This document shows, one piece after another, positions 1-9,329 of a stretch of DNA of 25,719 bases (its first letter is position 1; every line of letters starts with the position of its first letter). The notes below the pieces were generated by a model. That model was not told where the DNA came from. It saw nothing but the letters and a program-made list of their open reading frames with translations, and did not search any database. The stretch is from an uncultured Eubacteriales bacterium. GTDB lineage: Bacteria > Bacillota > Clostridia > Oscillospirales > Oscillospiraceae. The position numbers and the translations under genes are program-made. Location of the stretch: positions 1 through 25,719 of the forward strand of contig URCY01000023.1 of the NCBI GenBank assembly GCA_900546415.1, given 5' to 3'.

Positions 1-57
1 CAATTTGGAACAAAATCCCTCGCTGACCGCTCTTGCAATTTAATCAGAGGTTCCTTA
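1..57 (+). repeat. Foldback (MITE-like) element, right half, cut by window start
   Basis: This stretch matches positions 11385-11441 base for base except for about three differences, so it is the right half of the dispersed foldback element described at 11185-11441. It ends in the element terminus (AATCAGAGGTTCCTTA). The left part lies outside the window. It sits about 20 bp before the ATPase gene and would be transcribed as part of the leader, or between that gene and an upstream gene not visible here. Confidence 0.85.
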
Positions 58-78
58 AGCAAAAAGGGGGACGTAACT

Positions 79-1626
79 ATGGAACCGGCAGTGGAATTCC
101 GCCATGTGAGCATGGAATTCCCCGGCGTTCTGGCCAACGACGACATTTCCCTGTCCATCCGGCAGGGCGAGGTCTTTGCGCTGGTCGGGGAAAACGGCGC
201 CGGAAAAACGACGCTGATGAACCTGCTCTACGGCATTCACACGCCGACCGACGGCGAAATCTATCTGCGCGGCGAGCGGATCACGAATCACAGCCCGCGG
301 CAGGCCATCGCGCGCGGCGTGGGCATGGTGCATCAGCATTTTATGCTCGTGCCGTCGTTCACGGTGGCGCAGAACATCGTCATGAGCCGCGAGCCGCGCA
401 GGCTCGGCATCTTTTTTGACAACCGTGCCGCCGAGGAAAAAACGCAGAAGCTCGTGGAGGAATACGGCCTGACGGTCGACCCGTCGGCGGTCGTCAGCGA
501 GATCAGCGTGGGCCTGCAGCAGCGCGTGGAGATCCTAAAGGCGCTCTATCGCGGGGCGGACATTCTGATCCTTGACGAGCCGACGGCCGTGCTCACGCCG
601 CAGGAGACGGACGAGCTTTTCGCCGTGATCCGGCGTGTCGTGCGCGAGATGAACATGACCGTGATTCTCATCACGCACAAGCTCTACGAGGTCATGGCGA
701 TTTCCGACCGCGTGGGCGTGATGCGCAAGGGGCGTCTGGTCAGCGTGGAGCAAACGCGCGACGTGACGGAGCGGTCGCTGGCCTCGATGATGGTCGGCAG
801 ACCCGTGCTCTATGAACAGCTGGAAAAAACCGGCACGCCCGGCGACGAGCGGATCGCCGTCCGCGACCTGACGGTTTTCGACAACCGTGGGCTGGAGGCT
901 GTGAAGCGGCTGTCGCTGTCGGTGCGCGCCGGGGAGATCCTCGGCATCGCGGCCATCGAGGGCAACGGGCAGAGCGAGCTGCTCGAGGCGATCACGGGGA
1001 TGCGCCCGTGTGCGTCGGGCAGCGTGACGATCTGCGGCAGGGACGCGACGAACCGCTCGCCCGGCGAGATCCGGGCGCTCGGGCTGGCGCATGTGCCGGA
1101 GGACCGGCTCTCCACCGGCCTCAGCAGGGACGCCACCGTCGCGGACAACCTGCTCATCGGCAAGCACCGCGACCGCCGCTTCAACCGCTTCGGCTTCCAG
1201 CAGCGCACGGCGACGATCGAGCGCTATGCCGAAGAAATTTATGAAAAATTCGATATGCGCGGCGCGGGCGTCGAGACGACCGTCGGCTCGATGTCCGGCG
1301 GCAACATGCAGAAGGTCGTCATCGCGCGGGAATTCTCGTTCGACACGCCCGTGCTCGTGATCGCCCAGCCGACGCGCGGCGTCGACGTCGGCGCGATCGA
1401 ATTCATCCATTCGCGCATCATCGAAAAGCGCAACGCCGGCTGCGCGATCCTGCTGTGCTCGGCGGATCTGGACGAGGTGTTCCGCCTGTCCGACCGCATC
1501 ATCACGATGTACGAGGGCGAGATCACCGGCGAATTCTCCGCCGGGGCGATCTCCAAGGAGGAGATCGGCTACTGCATGACCGGCAGCAGAAGGGAGGCGG
1601 CCACGCATGGCGCAGGAAACAAATAA
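79..1626 (+). CDS. nupO: Nucleoside ABC importer, double ATP-binding protein (NupO/BmpB type)
   Basis: This 515-residue protein has two fused nucleotide-binding domains, as in the RbsA/NupO/BmpB class that powers nucleoside and sugar import. The first domain is intact: Walker A GENGAGKTT at residues 37-45, a signature variant SVGLQQR, and Walker B ILILDEPTAVLTP. The second is degenerate: its Walker A reads AIEGNGQSE and its Walker B reads VLVIAQPTRG, with the catalytic D-E replaced by A-Q. Its signature MSGGNMQK is kept. One dead site is normal for this family. The start ATG follows GGGGG with 8-bp spacing. The 3' end overlaps the next gene by 20 bp. Nucleoside as substrate is inferred from the two downstream permeases and two nucleoside hydrolases. 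A BMP-family binding lipoprotein is expected but not present in the window. Confidence 0.93.
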   Translation: MEPAVEFRHVSMEFPGVLANDDISLSIRQGEVFALVGENGAGKTTLMNLLYGIHTPTDGEIYLRGERITNHSPRQAIARGVGMVHQHFMLVPSFTVAQNIVMSREPRRLGIFFDNRAAEEKTQKLVEEYGLTVDPSAVVSEISVGLQQRVEILKALYRGADILILDEPTAVLTPQETDELFAVIRRVVREMNMTVILITHKLYEVMAISDRVGVMRKGRLVSVEQTRDVTERSLASMMVGRPVLYEQLEKTGTPGDERIAVRDLTVFDNRGLEAVKRLSLSVRAGEILGIAAIEGNGQSELLEAITGMRPCASGSVTICGRDATNRSPGEIRALGLAHVPEDRLSTGLSRDATVADNLLIGKHRDRRFNRFGFQQRTATIERYAEEIYEKFDMRGAGVETTVGSMSGGNMQKVVIAREFSFDTPVLVIAQPTRGVDVGAIEFIHSRIIEKRNAGCAILLCSADLDEVFRLSDRIITMYEGEITGEFSAGAISKEEIGYCMTGSRREAATHGAGNK

Positions 1627-2728
1627 AACGCTTCGGAAAAAGCCGCTGATCGACCTGCGCTACCTCGGCGCGCTTGCGCTGAGCGTGGTGCTGGCGCTGG
1701 CGGTCGGCGCGGTCATTATGCTTCTGGCGGGCTTTGACCCGCTCGAGGCCTACGCCGCCATGCTGCGCGGCGTGTTCGGCGCGCCGCGCCACATCGGCGA
1801 CGCGCTGCAATATGCCATGGTGCTCTGCCTCTGCGGCCTTGCCTGCGTGATCGGCTCGCGCGTCGGCATCTTCAACGTCGGCGGCGAGGGGCAACTCCTG
1901 CTCGGCGGCATTCTGGCCTGTCAGGTCGGCGTCTGGCTGGACGGCAGTCCGCGCGCGCTCGTGATCGTCTGCGCGGCGCTGGCGGCCATGGCCGTCGGCG
2001 GGCTTTATGCTCTCGTTCCGGGCGTTCTGAAGGTCAAGGTCAAGGTCAACGAGGTTATCACGACCATCATGCTCAACAGCATCGCGGCCTATCTTTGCAG
2101 CTTCCTTGCCAAGGGGCCGTGGAAGAACGCCAACAAAAACATGGTCGCCGCGACCGAATCGCTTGACGCGCGCTATTGGTTCGGCGGCCTGATCCGCGGC
2201 TCGACGCTTTCAACGGCAATCTTCGCCGCGGCGATTATCGCGTTTCTGGTCTGGTACATCATGCAGAAGACCGCGCGCGGCTTTGAGATGAAGCTCACCG
2301 GGCAGAACCCGCGCTTCGCGCGCTTCGCCGGTCTGAAGACCGACCGCCTCATCATCGCCTGCATGACCGTCTCGGGTATGCTCTGCGGCCTCGTCGGCAT
2401 GTTCCGCGTCTACGGCGCGGAGCACATCTACCGCGATTCCATCAGCCGCGATTACTATTTTGAGGGACTGATGGTCGCCATGATTGCGCAGTACCGGCCG
2501 CTGCCGGTCATCGGCCTGTCGCTGCTCTTCGCCGTGCTCAAGATCGGCGCCGACGAGATGCAGGCCATCGGCGTGCCGACGCAGATCTATCAGATCATCC
2601 AGACCGTCGTGATCTTCTTCATGGCGGCCGAAACCGGCATTTCCGCCATGCTCCGCGCGCGGGCACAGAAAAAGCGCGCCCACCGCGCCGCCGAGGAGCG
2701 GATGAAGGGAGGCGTCGACCGTGCTTGA
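1607..2728 (+). CDS. nupP: Nucleoside ABC importer permease 1 (NupP type)
   Basis: This 373-residue, very hydrophobic protein is an inner-membrane permease of the BPD_transp_2 (ribose/nucleoside) family. It shows a long N-terminal membrane helix from about residue 20 and the motif FNVGGEGQLLLGG, which is typical of the first permease of YufP/NupP-type systems. A basic C-terminal tail follows the last helix. The ATG at 1607 lies inside the ATPase gene and is preceded by AGGGAGG, so the two genes are probably translationally coupled. The 3' end overlaps the second permease by 8 bp. It would pair with that permease to form the channel for a nucleoside delivered by an external lipoprotein. Confidence 0.92.
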   Translation: MAQETNKTLRKKPLIDLRYLGALALSVVLALAVGAVIMLLAGFDPLEAYAAMLRGVFGAPRHIGDALQYAMVLCLCGLACVIGSRVGIFNVGGEGQLLLGGILACQVGVWLDGSPRALVIVCAALAAMAVGGLYALVPGVLKVKVKVNEVITTIMLNSIAAYLCSFLAKGPWKNANKNMVAATESLDARYWFGGLIRGSTLSTAIFAAAIIAFLVWYIMQKTARGFEMKLTGQNPRFARFAGLKTDRLIIACMTVSGMLCGLVGMFRVYGAEHIYRDSISRDYYFEGLMVAMIAQYRPLPVIGLSLLFAVLKIGADEMQAIGVPTQIYQIIQTVVIFFMAAETGISAMLRARAQKKRAHRAAEERMKGGVDRA

Positions 2729-3641
2729 GCTGCTGAAAACCATCTTTGCCCCGGCGACCTTCAACCAGACCCTGCGCTCGGCCACGCCCGTGGCGCTGGC
2801 CGCGATCGGCGGCTCCATGACCGAGCACGCCGGGATCATGAACATCGGCATGGACGGCATGATCCTGATGGGTGCGTTTTTCGGCGTCTACGGCAGCTAT
2901 CTCTGCTCGAACGGCTGGCTCGGGCTGCTGCTGGCGATCGGCGTCGGCGTGCTGGTCGGGCTGCTGTTCGCGCTGTTCGTGGTCAAGCTCCGCGCCGACG
3001 AATTCATCATCGGCTGCGCGCTCAACACCTTCGCAGCCGGCCTGACGGGCTTCCTGTCCCGCGCGGTCTTCGGCAGCAGCGGTGCGAAAAACCTGCCCGC
3101 CCTGCCCAAGGTCGATCTGCCGCTGATCCGCGACATTCCCTTTGTCGGCGAGGTGTTCAAGGGACTACCGCTGTTCTTTTATATTACCATTCTGCTGGTC
3201 GTGCTGCTCTGGCTCTTCGTCTATCGCACGCCCTATGGCTTCTGGCTGCGTGCCGCCGGCGAAAAGCCCGAGACGCTGCGCACCGCCGGCATCAGTCCGG
3301 AAAAAATGAAGTGGCTGGCCAGCCTGCTCTGCGGCATCTTCTGCGGCATCGCGGGCGCGTACCTCTCGCTGTGCAATTTGCAGGGCACGTTCGCCGAGAA
3401 TATGAGCAATTCGCGCGGCTATGTCGCCTTTGCGTGCGTGATCTTCGGCGCGGCCAACCCCGCCAAGGCCTATGTCGCGGCGCTGATGTTTGGCTTCTTC
3501 GACGCCATCGGCCTGCGGCTTCAGGACCGGATCAGCTCCGACCTGACGGCCATGATCCCCTATGCCATTACGGTGCTGATGATGATCTACGTTGTCGTGC
3601 GCACCGAGAAAAAGAAACGGCACGCCCTGCGCCGCGCCTGA
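2721..3641 (+). CDS. nupQ: Nucleoside ABC importer permease 2 (NupQ type)
   Basis: This 306-residue polytopic membrane protein is the second permease of the importer. The motif MTEHAGIMNIGMDGMILMGAF in its first third is the family counterpart of the FNVGGEGQ segment of permease 1. The start is GTG at 2721, chosen because AAGGGAGG lies 8 bp upstream; the start overlaps the end of permease 1 by 8 bp. The protein is shorter than its partner, as is usual for YufQ/NupQ. The first nucleoside hydrolase begins 11 bp after the stop, with its own AAAGGAG site. Confidence 0.92.
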   Translation: MLELLKTIFAPATFNQTLRSATPVALAAIGGSMTEHAGIMNIGMDGMILMGAFFGVYGSYLCSNGWLGLLLAIGVGVLVGLLFALFVVKLRADEFIIGCALNTFAAGLTGFLSRAVFGSSGAKNLPALPKVDLPLIRDIPFVGEVFKGLPLFFYITILLVVLLWLFVYRTPYGFWLRAAGEKPETLRTAGISPEKMKWLASLLCGIFCGIAGAYLSLCNLQGTFAENMSNSRGYVAFACVIFGAANPAKAYVAALMFGFFDAIGLRLQDRISSDLTAMIPYAITVLMMIYVVVRTEKKKRHALRRA

Positions 3642-3652
3642 AAGGAGAACCC

Positions 3653-4594
3653 ATGACAGAAAAAATTCCCGTGATCCTCGACGGCGACCCCGGCCATGAC
3701 GACGCGATTGCGTGGATGCTCGCCAAGTCCAGCCCGCTGCTGGACATCCGTGCCGTGACGTCCGTCTGCGGCAACCAGACGATTGAGAAAACAACCTATA
3801 ACGCGCAGCGCATCTGCGCCCTGCTGGGCATTGACGCGCCCGTTGCGATGGGGCGCCCCGGCCCGCTGATGACGCCGCCGATGAACGCCCCGAGCGTCCA
3901 CGGGCAGAGCGGGCTGGACGGCCCCGTCCTGCCCGAGCCGGATCGCCCGCTCTCGCCGCTCCCGGCGGTCGGGCTGATGGCCGAGGTGCTGCGCGCGAGC
4001 GAGCAGCCGGTCACGATCGTCTCCACCGGACCGCAGACCAACGTCGCGGCGCTGCTGCTGGCGCATCCGGAGCTGAAGGAAAAAATTGCCCGCATCAGCC
4101 TGATGGGCGGCGGCATCGCCCACGGCAACTGGACGCCCGCCGCGGAGTTCAACATCCTCGTCGATCCCGAGGCCGCCAAGCTCGTCTTCACGAGCGGCGT
4201 GCCGGTGACGATGAGCGGCCTCGACGTGACGGAAAAGGCACTGATCTACCCGGCGGATTTCGAGCGCATCCGCGCCGTCGGCGGCGAGGTCGCCCGCGTG
4301 GTGGCCGATTGGCTGGAATTTTTCTACGGCTTCCACCGCACGCTCGGCTACCCCGGCGCGCCGGTGCATGACGCCGTCGCCGTGGTCAGCCTGATCCGCC
4401 CCGACCTGCTCGAGCAGCGCGCGCTGTGCGTCGAGATCGAGACGGACGGCGAATTCTGCCGCGGCGCGACGATCGGGCACGACCGCGCGCCCGCCAACGC
4501 GACCGTGAACGTCGGCATCGACCGCGACGGCTTCGCCGACCTGCTTGTACAGGCCGTGCGCACCTATCCCGGCGCAAAGGAGGTGCTCTCATGA
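3653..4594 (+). CDS. Nucleoside hydrolase 1 (IUNH family)
   Basis: This 313-residue enzyme of the inosine-uridine nucleoside hydrolase family would cleave the N-glycosidic bond of an imported ribonucleoside to give free base and ribose. The calcium-binding aspartate cluster is intact near the N-terminus (LDGDPGHDDA), the central motif GNWTPAAEFNILVDPEAA is present, and the late HDAVAV segment carries the catalytic-region histidine. The length matches RihA/RihB-type enzymes. The start ATG at 3653 follows AAAGGAG; a longer reading frame upstream runs into permease 2 and is rejected. The stop overlaps the next start as ATGA. Base preference cannot be read from the sequence. Confidence 0.93.
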   Translation: MTEKIPVILDGDPGHDDAIAWMLAKSSPLLDIRAVTSVCGNQTIEKTTYNAQRICALLGIDAPVAMGRPGPLMTPPMNAPSVHGQSGLDGPVLPEPDRPLSPLPAVGLMAEVLRASEQPVTIVSTGPQTNVAALLLAHPELKEKIARISLMGGGIAHGNWTPAAEFNILVDPEAAKLVFTSGVPVTMSGLDVTEKALIYPADFERIRAVGGEVARVVADWLEFFYGFHRTLGYPGAPVHDAVAVVSLIRPDLLEQRALCVEIETDGEFCRGATIGHDRAPANATVNVGIDRDGFADLLVQAVRTYPGAKEVLS

Positions 4595-5514
4595 AACGGA
4601 TTCCGATCTGGATCGACACCGACCCCGGCGTCGATGATGCCGCCGCGATCCTTGTCGCGCACCGCAGCCCCGCGCTGCAAATCGTGGGCATCAGCACGCT
4701 TGCGGGCAACGCCCCGCTGGGCGTCACCACGCACAATGCCCTCGCGCTGTGCGCCTTCCTCGGTGCGGACTACCCGGTCTATCGCGGCGCGGCGCAGCCG
4801 TGGCTGCGCCCCTATCTCTGCGGCGCGGATTTCCACGGCGCGGACGGCATGGGCGGCTACCGGCTGCCGGAGCCGATGCATGAGGCGGAAAAGCTGCCGA
4901 TGTGGGACGCGCTTCGCGCCGCCGCCGAGGCTTCCGAGGAGCCGCTGACCGTCGTCACGCTCGGCCCGCTGACGAACCTTGCCACGGCGTTCGCGAAATA
5001 CCCCGACCTTCCGCAAAAGCTCGACCGCGTCGTGATGATGGGCGGCGCGGCCGTCGGCGGCAACCGCACGCCCTGCGCCGAATATAACATCTTTGCCGAC
5101 CCGGACGCCGCTCTGGCGGTGTTCCGCAGCGGGGCGCGGCTCGTCATGTGCGGCCTCGACGTCACGAACGACGCATGGCTCACCGGCGACGAGCTGGAGG
5201 CCATCGGCCGGCAGGGGAGACTCGGCAGTCTGCTCTGCGAGAGCAGCCGCAGCATCCTGCAAAAGAACCTCGAGACCGGGCATCCCGGCTGGTGCATCCA
5301 CGACACCGTGCCGGTGTGGTACCTGCTGCACCCGGAGTGGTTTTCCGAGCGCGAGGCGGGTGTCTATGTCGAAACGCGCAGCGAGCTGACGCGCGGCAAG
5401 ACCGTCACCGACCTTTTCAGCGACAAAAAATTCCCCGAAAAAAACGCGACCGTCGTGCTCTCAATCGACCGGGAACGCTTCGCGGACGCCATGCGAGAAG
5501 TCTTCGCAGAGTAA
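4591..5514 (+). CDS. Nucleoside hydrolase 2 (IUNH family)
   Basis: This 307-residue protein is a second nucleoside hydrolase, a clear paralogue of the gene just upstream. It keeps the aspartate cluster (IDTDPGVDDA), the GGNRTPCAEYNIFADPDAA motif and the late IHDTVPVWY segment. The ATG overlaps the previous stop (ATGA), and AAAGGAGG lies inside the upstream gene, so expression is probably coupled. The two enzymes differ in residues around the conserved motifs, for example HGNWTP against GGNRTP and HDAVAV against HDTVPV. This suggests different base or sugar preferences rather than simple redundancy, but that is inference. A strong terminator follows at 5577. Confidence 0.93.
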   Translation: MKRIPIWIDTDPGVDDAAAILVAHRSPALQIVGISTLAGNAPLGVTTHNALALCAFLGADYPVYRGAAQPWLRPYLCGADFHGADGMGGYRLPEPMHEAEKLPMWDALRAAAEASEEPLTVVTLGPLTNLATAFAKYPDLPQKLDRVVMMGGAAVGGNRTPCAEYNIFADPDAALAVFRSGARLVMCGLDVTNDAWLTGDELEAIGRQGRLGSLLCESSRSILQKNLETGHPGWCIHDTVPVWYLLHPEWFSEREAGVYVETRSELTRGKTVTDLFSDKKFPEKNATVVLSIDRERFADAMREVFAE

Positions 5515-5576
5515 GCGCTCCCGTTCAAGTCCTGTTGCTTGACTGGTTTTGACGGCTTTGGATTTATTGGCAGTCT

Positions 5577-5611
5577 GGGGCGGCACGGAATTCCGTGCCG
5601 CCCCAACTTTT
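5577..5611 (+). terminator. Intrinsic terminator of the nucleoside salvage operon
   Basis: A perfect 28-bp palindrome (14-bp arms, GGGGCGGCACGGAA and its complement) at 5577-5604 is followed by AACTTTT. It separates the nucleoside operon from the metK promoter, which begins only a few bases later. Confidence 0.85.
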
Positions 5612-5613
5612 CC

Positions 5614-5641
5614 TTGACAAGCTGAATATTTATGCTATAAT
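5614..5641 (+). promoter_or_regulatory. Sigma-A promoter of metK
   Basis: TTGACA at 5614-5619 and TATAAT at 5636-5641 are both exact consensus hexamers, separated by 16 bp. Transcription should start near 5648, about 10 bases before the riboswitch, giving a leader of roughly 184 nucleotides. Confidence 0.9.
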
Positions 5642-5657
5642 GTATGGTAATTTCATA

Positions 5658-5752
5658 ACCTTATCGAGAGTGGTGGAGGGACCGGCCCGATGAAGCCCGA
5701 CAACCTGCGCAAGCAAGGTGCCAATTCCGGCGAGCAATCGACAGATGAGGAC
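5658..5752 (+). ncRNA. SAM-I (S-box) riboswitch aptamer
   Basis: The core S-box signature is plain: GAGAGTGGTGGAGGGACCGG, then CCCGATGAAGCCCGACAACC, then GGTGCCAATTCC and GATGAGG. Helix P1 is formed by CCTTATC (5659-5665) and GATGAGG (5744-5750), seven pairs including one G-U. S-adenosylmethionine binding should stabilise P1 and turn off metK, whose product makes this ligand, so the arrangement is direct feedback control. Confidence 0.96.
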
Positions 5753-5759
5753 GTAACTG

Positions 5760-5785
5760 TACCCTGTCGAATCAGGGTATTTTTT
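5760..5785 (+). terminator. Riboswitch-controlled terminator
   Basis: TACCCTG (5760-5766) pairs with CAGGGTA (5773-5779), followed by a run of six T. The competing antiterminator can be read: TCGACAG (5738-5744) is a perfect 7-bp complement of CTGTCGA (5764-5770), so it overlaps both the 3' strand of P1 and the 5' strand of the terminator. High SAM would favour P1 plus terminator; low SAM the antiterminator. Confidence 0.9.
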
Positions 5786-5831
5786 ATATCGAGGGGTTCT
5801 GAAATTAAAAAATCTGAAAGGACCTCCCAAT

Positions 5832-6992
<1,161 letters not shown>

Positions 6993-7004
6993 GCTGCCAA
7001 TTCC

Positions 7005-7117
7005 AAGGGAAGCTCCGGTTCAATCGCAAGAGTGGTCAGTGAGGGATTTTGTTTCAAACCGATCAGTTGGGACAAAAGACCCGCTGAGCGCCGCTGCCGA
7101 TTGATTCAGAGATTTCC
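7005..7117 (-). repeat. Complete 113-bp foldback (MITE-like) element
   Basis: This is the compact complete copy of the element. Read on the minus strand, the left half (GGAAATCTCTGAATCAATCG onward) is joined directly to the right half, which ends in AACCGGAGCTTCCCTT. The two termini form imperfect inverted repeats of about 20 bp. The left half closely matches 11187-11253, and the right half matches 11303-11348. It occupies most of the gap between metK and the aminotransferase gene and ends 22 bp before the latter's start codon. No clear target-site duplication is seen. Confidence 0.85.
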
Positions 7118-7139
7118 AAGTTTGATCCGAGGTTTTTTT

Positions 7140-8330
7140 ATGAAGCTTTCCTGCAAAATCGACGCCTGTGCGCTCTCCCCGATCCGCAAGTTCTATCCCT
7201 ATGCGGTCGCGGCAAGGGCGCGCGGCGTGAAAATTCACTCGCTGAACATCGGCCAGCCCGACATTCAGACCCCGTCCGTCTACTTCGACGCCTTGGCCGA
7301 TTATCGCGCCGATGTGCTCGCCTACGCTCCGTCGCCCGGCATCCCCGTGCTGCTCGAGGCCGTGCAGCGCTATTACGCCCGCATCGGCGTGGAGTTTTCC
7401 ACATCTGATATTCTCATCACGACCGGCGGCAGCGAGGCGCTGCTCATGACCATGATGGCGATTCTGGACGAGGGCAGCGAGGTCATCGTGCCCGAGCCGT
7501 TCTACCCGAACTACAACACGTTTATCCGTCTGGCGGGCGGCGCGATCCGTCCCGTCCCGGCCACGCCGGAGGACGGCTACCGCTACGCCGAGCGTAGCCG
7601 CATCGAGCCGCTCATCAACGAGCGGACGCGTGCGATCCTCATCACGAACCCCGGCAACCCGACCGGCACGGTTCTGACGCCCGAGGAGCTGCGCACCGTG
7701 GCCGACATCGCGCGGGAGCACGGGCTTTATCTGATCTGCGACGAGGTCTACCGCGAGTTCATCTATGACGGCGGACGGCTGACCTCCGCCGCGCGTCTGC
7801 GGGACATCGACGAAAACCTGATCCTGATCGACTCCGTCTCCAAGCGCTTCAGCGCTTGCGGCGCGCGCATCGGCGCGCTGCTCAGCCGGAATACGGCGTT
7901 CATGGAGGCCGTGCTGAAGATCGCGCAGGCGCGCCTGTCCGTTGCGACGCTCGACCAAGTCGGCGCGGCTGCGCTCTACGGGGTCGACCCGTCCTATTTC
8001 GACGCGACCCGCGCGGAATACCAGCGCCGCCGCGACGTCTGCTATCGCAAGCTCTGCGAGATCCCCGGCGTCGTGACCGCCGAGCCGAAGGGCGCGTTCT
8101 ATACCATGGCGAAGCTCCCGGTCGACAGCGCCGAGGCCTTCCAGATGTACCTGCTCAACGAGTTCGAGGTCGACGGCGAGACGGTCATGTTCGCCCCCGG
8201 CAGCGGCTTTTATGCCACCGAGGGCGCGGGCGAGAGCGAGATCCGCATCGCCTATGTGCTCTGCTGCGAGGAGCTGGAGCGCGCGCTCGACCTGCTGCGC
8301 ATCGCGATCGACCGCTATAACAAGCGCTGA
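7140..8330 (+). CDS. Pyridoxal-phosphate aminotransferase, class I/II
   Basis: This 396-residue protein belongs to the aspartate-aminotransferase fold type I family. NPGNPTG lies at residues 170-176, the PLP-binding aspartate in ICDEVYREF at about 200, the Schiff-base lysine Lys235 in SVSKRFSACGARIG, the phosphate-binding Arg243, and a substrate-carboxylate arginine in EIRIAY near 369. The order and length fit AspC/PatA-like enzymes of Clostridia. The amino-acid substrate cannot be told from sequence. The ATG at 7140 follows CGAGG; longer upstream frames lie within the foldback element. The stop codon TGA lies at the edge of a relic of that element. Confidence 0.92.
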   Translation: MKLSCKIDACALSPIRKFYPYAVAARARGVKIHSLNIGQPDIQTPSVYFDALADYRADVLAYAPSPGIPVLLEAVQRYYARIGVEFSTSDILITTGGSEALLMTMMAILDEGSEVIVPEPFYPNYNTFIRLAGGAIRPVPATPEDGYRYAERSRIEPLINERTRAILITNPGNPTGTVLTPEELRTVADIAREHGLYLICDEVYREFIYDGGRLTSAARLRDIDENLILIDSVSKRFSACGARIGALLSRNTAFMEAVLKIAQARLSVATLDQVGAAALYGVDPSYFDATRAEYQRRRDVCYRKLCEIPGVVTAEPKGAFYTMAKLPVDSAEAFQMYLLNEFEVDGETVMFAPGSGFYATEGAGESEIRIAYVLCCEELERALDLLRIAIDRYNKR

Positions 8331-8361
8331 CCGCTCCTGCGATTCAATCAGAGGCACCTTA
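8326..8361 (+). repeat. Relic of foldback element, right end
   Basis: CGCTGACCGCTCCTGCGATT and the following CAATCAGAGGCACCTTA match the right terminal 35 bp or so of the element at 11406-11441 with a few differences. The first bases overlap the end of the aminotransferase gene, including its TGA stop. Confidence 0.75.
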
Positions 8362-8377
8362 CCATTTCCGCATTTGG

Positions 8378-8414
8378 CCCCATGCTTTCCCGTTTCCGAA
8401 AGCATGGGGTTTTT
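8378..8414 (+). terminator. Intrinsic terminator after the aminotransferase gene
   Basis: CCCCATGCTTT (8378-8388) pairs perfectly with AAAGCATGGGG (8399-8409), followed by TTTTT. It serves the plus-strand gene. The minus-strand deacetylase gene converges on it. Confidence 0.88.
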
Positions 8415-8488
8415 CATAGTCTGAGCCGCATCGAGCGCACATTCATGAAATTGCATACGCGAAGCCGTGCCTGCGTGAAGGGCAAACT

Positions 8489-9274
8489 TCACTGCGCGAT
8501 TGCTGCCCCTTCCGCGCCGAACAGCTCGTCGAGCGTCCCGAACCGGTAGCCCTGCTCCGTCCATTTGTCGATCAGCGAGGCGAGAATGCGCGCGTTCGTC
8601 TCGGACGTCGCGTGCAGCAGGATCACGGCGCCGTTGTGCGTGCGCGGAAGAAGCTTGTCGAAGGCGGCGGCGTCGGTCGGCTGATTGTCGCGCAGCCAGT
8701 CCACATAGGCGAGGCTCCAAAAGACCGTCCGATAGCCCATTTTCTGCGCCATTTTCAGATTTTCCTCCGAAAAGATCCCCTGCGGCGGACGGTAGTATTT
8801 TGTCATTTCCTGTCCGGTCGCCGCCTGATAGGCATCCGCGACGGCTTGCAGCTCGGACGAGAAGGTCGCCTCGTCGCCGATTTTCGACATGTCCCAGTGG
8901 TGATAGGTGTGGTTGCCGACCGTGTGTCCCTCGTCGGCCATGCGCCCGATCAGCTCGGGATTTTGCTCGACGTAGGTTCCCACGACGAAAAACGCCGCCG
9001 GGACGTGCTTTTCCTTGAGCGTGTCCAGAATCTGCGCGGTGTAGCCGCCCTCGTAGCCGAGATCGAAGGTCAGATAGAGCGTTTTTTCCTCCGGATTGCC
9101 CATAAACGCGGCGTCATACTGCCGCAGCTCCTCGCTGCTTGCGTTGCCGACGGGGCTTTCGCCCTCGCTCGGGAAGCTCAGCCCCCAGGAGCCGGTCTCC
9201 AGCGCAGTGCGCGCGCAGCCGCCCAGCAGCAGGCCGAGGAACAGCAGCAGCGCGATCATCCGAATTCGTTTCAT
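8489..9274 (-). CDS. pdaA: PdaA-like polysaccharide deacetylase lipoprotein
   Basis: This 261-residue protein has a lipoprotein signal peptide with lipobox LGGC (Cys20), then a NodB-type deacetylase domain from about residue 65. Key segments are LTFDLGYEGG with Asp71, GNHTYHHWDM with His122 and His126 as metal ligands, RPPQG at 162-166 and ILLHA with His221. The variant TFDxGYExG, in place of TFDDG, and the FWSLAYVDW segment are typical of the PdaA group, which deacetylates N-acetylmuramic acid on the way to muramic delta-lactam in spore cortex. Here the lipid anchor would place the enzyme on the outer face of the membrane. A role in sporulation or vegetative wall modification cannot be decided. 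GGAGGG lies 7 bp before the ATG. Confidence 0.9.
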   Translation of the reverse strand: MKRIRMIALLLFLGLLLGGCARTALETGSWGLSFPSEGESPVGNASSEELRQYDAAFMGNPEEKTLYLTFDLGYEGGYTAQILDTLKEKHVPAAFFVVGTYVEQNPELIGRMADEGHTVGNHTYHHWDMSKIGDEATFSSELQAVADAYQAATGQEMTKYYRPPQGIFSEENLKMAQKMGYRTVFWSLAYVDWLRDNQPTDAAAFDKLLPRTHNGAVILLHATSETNARILASLIDKWTEQGYRFGTLDELFGAEGAAIAQ

Positions 9275-9329
9275 GATACATCCCTCCGTTCTCTGCCAGC
9301 TTATGGCCGGGCAGTCCGAAACAGAACCG

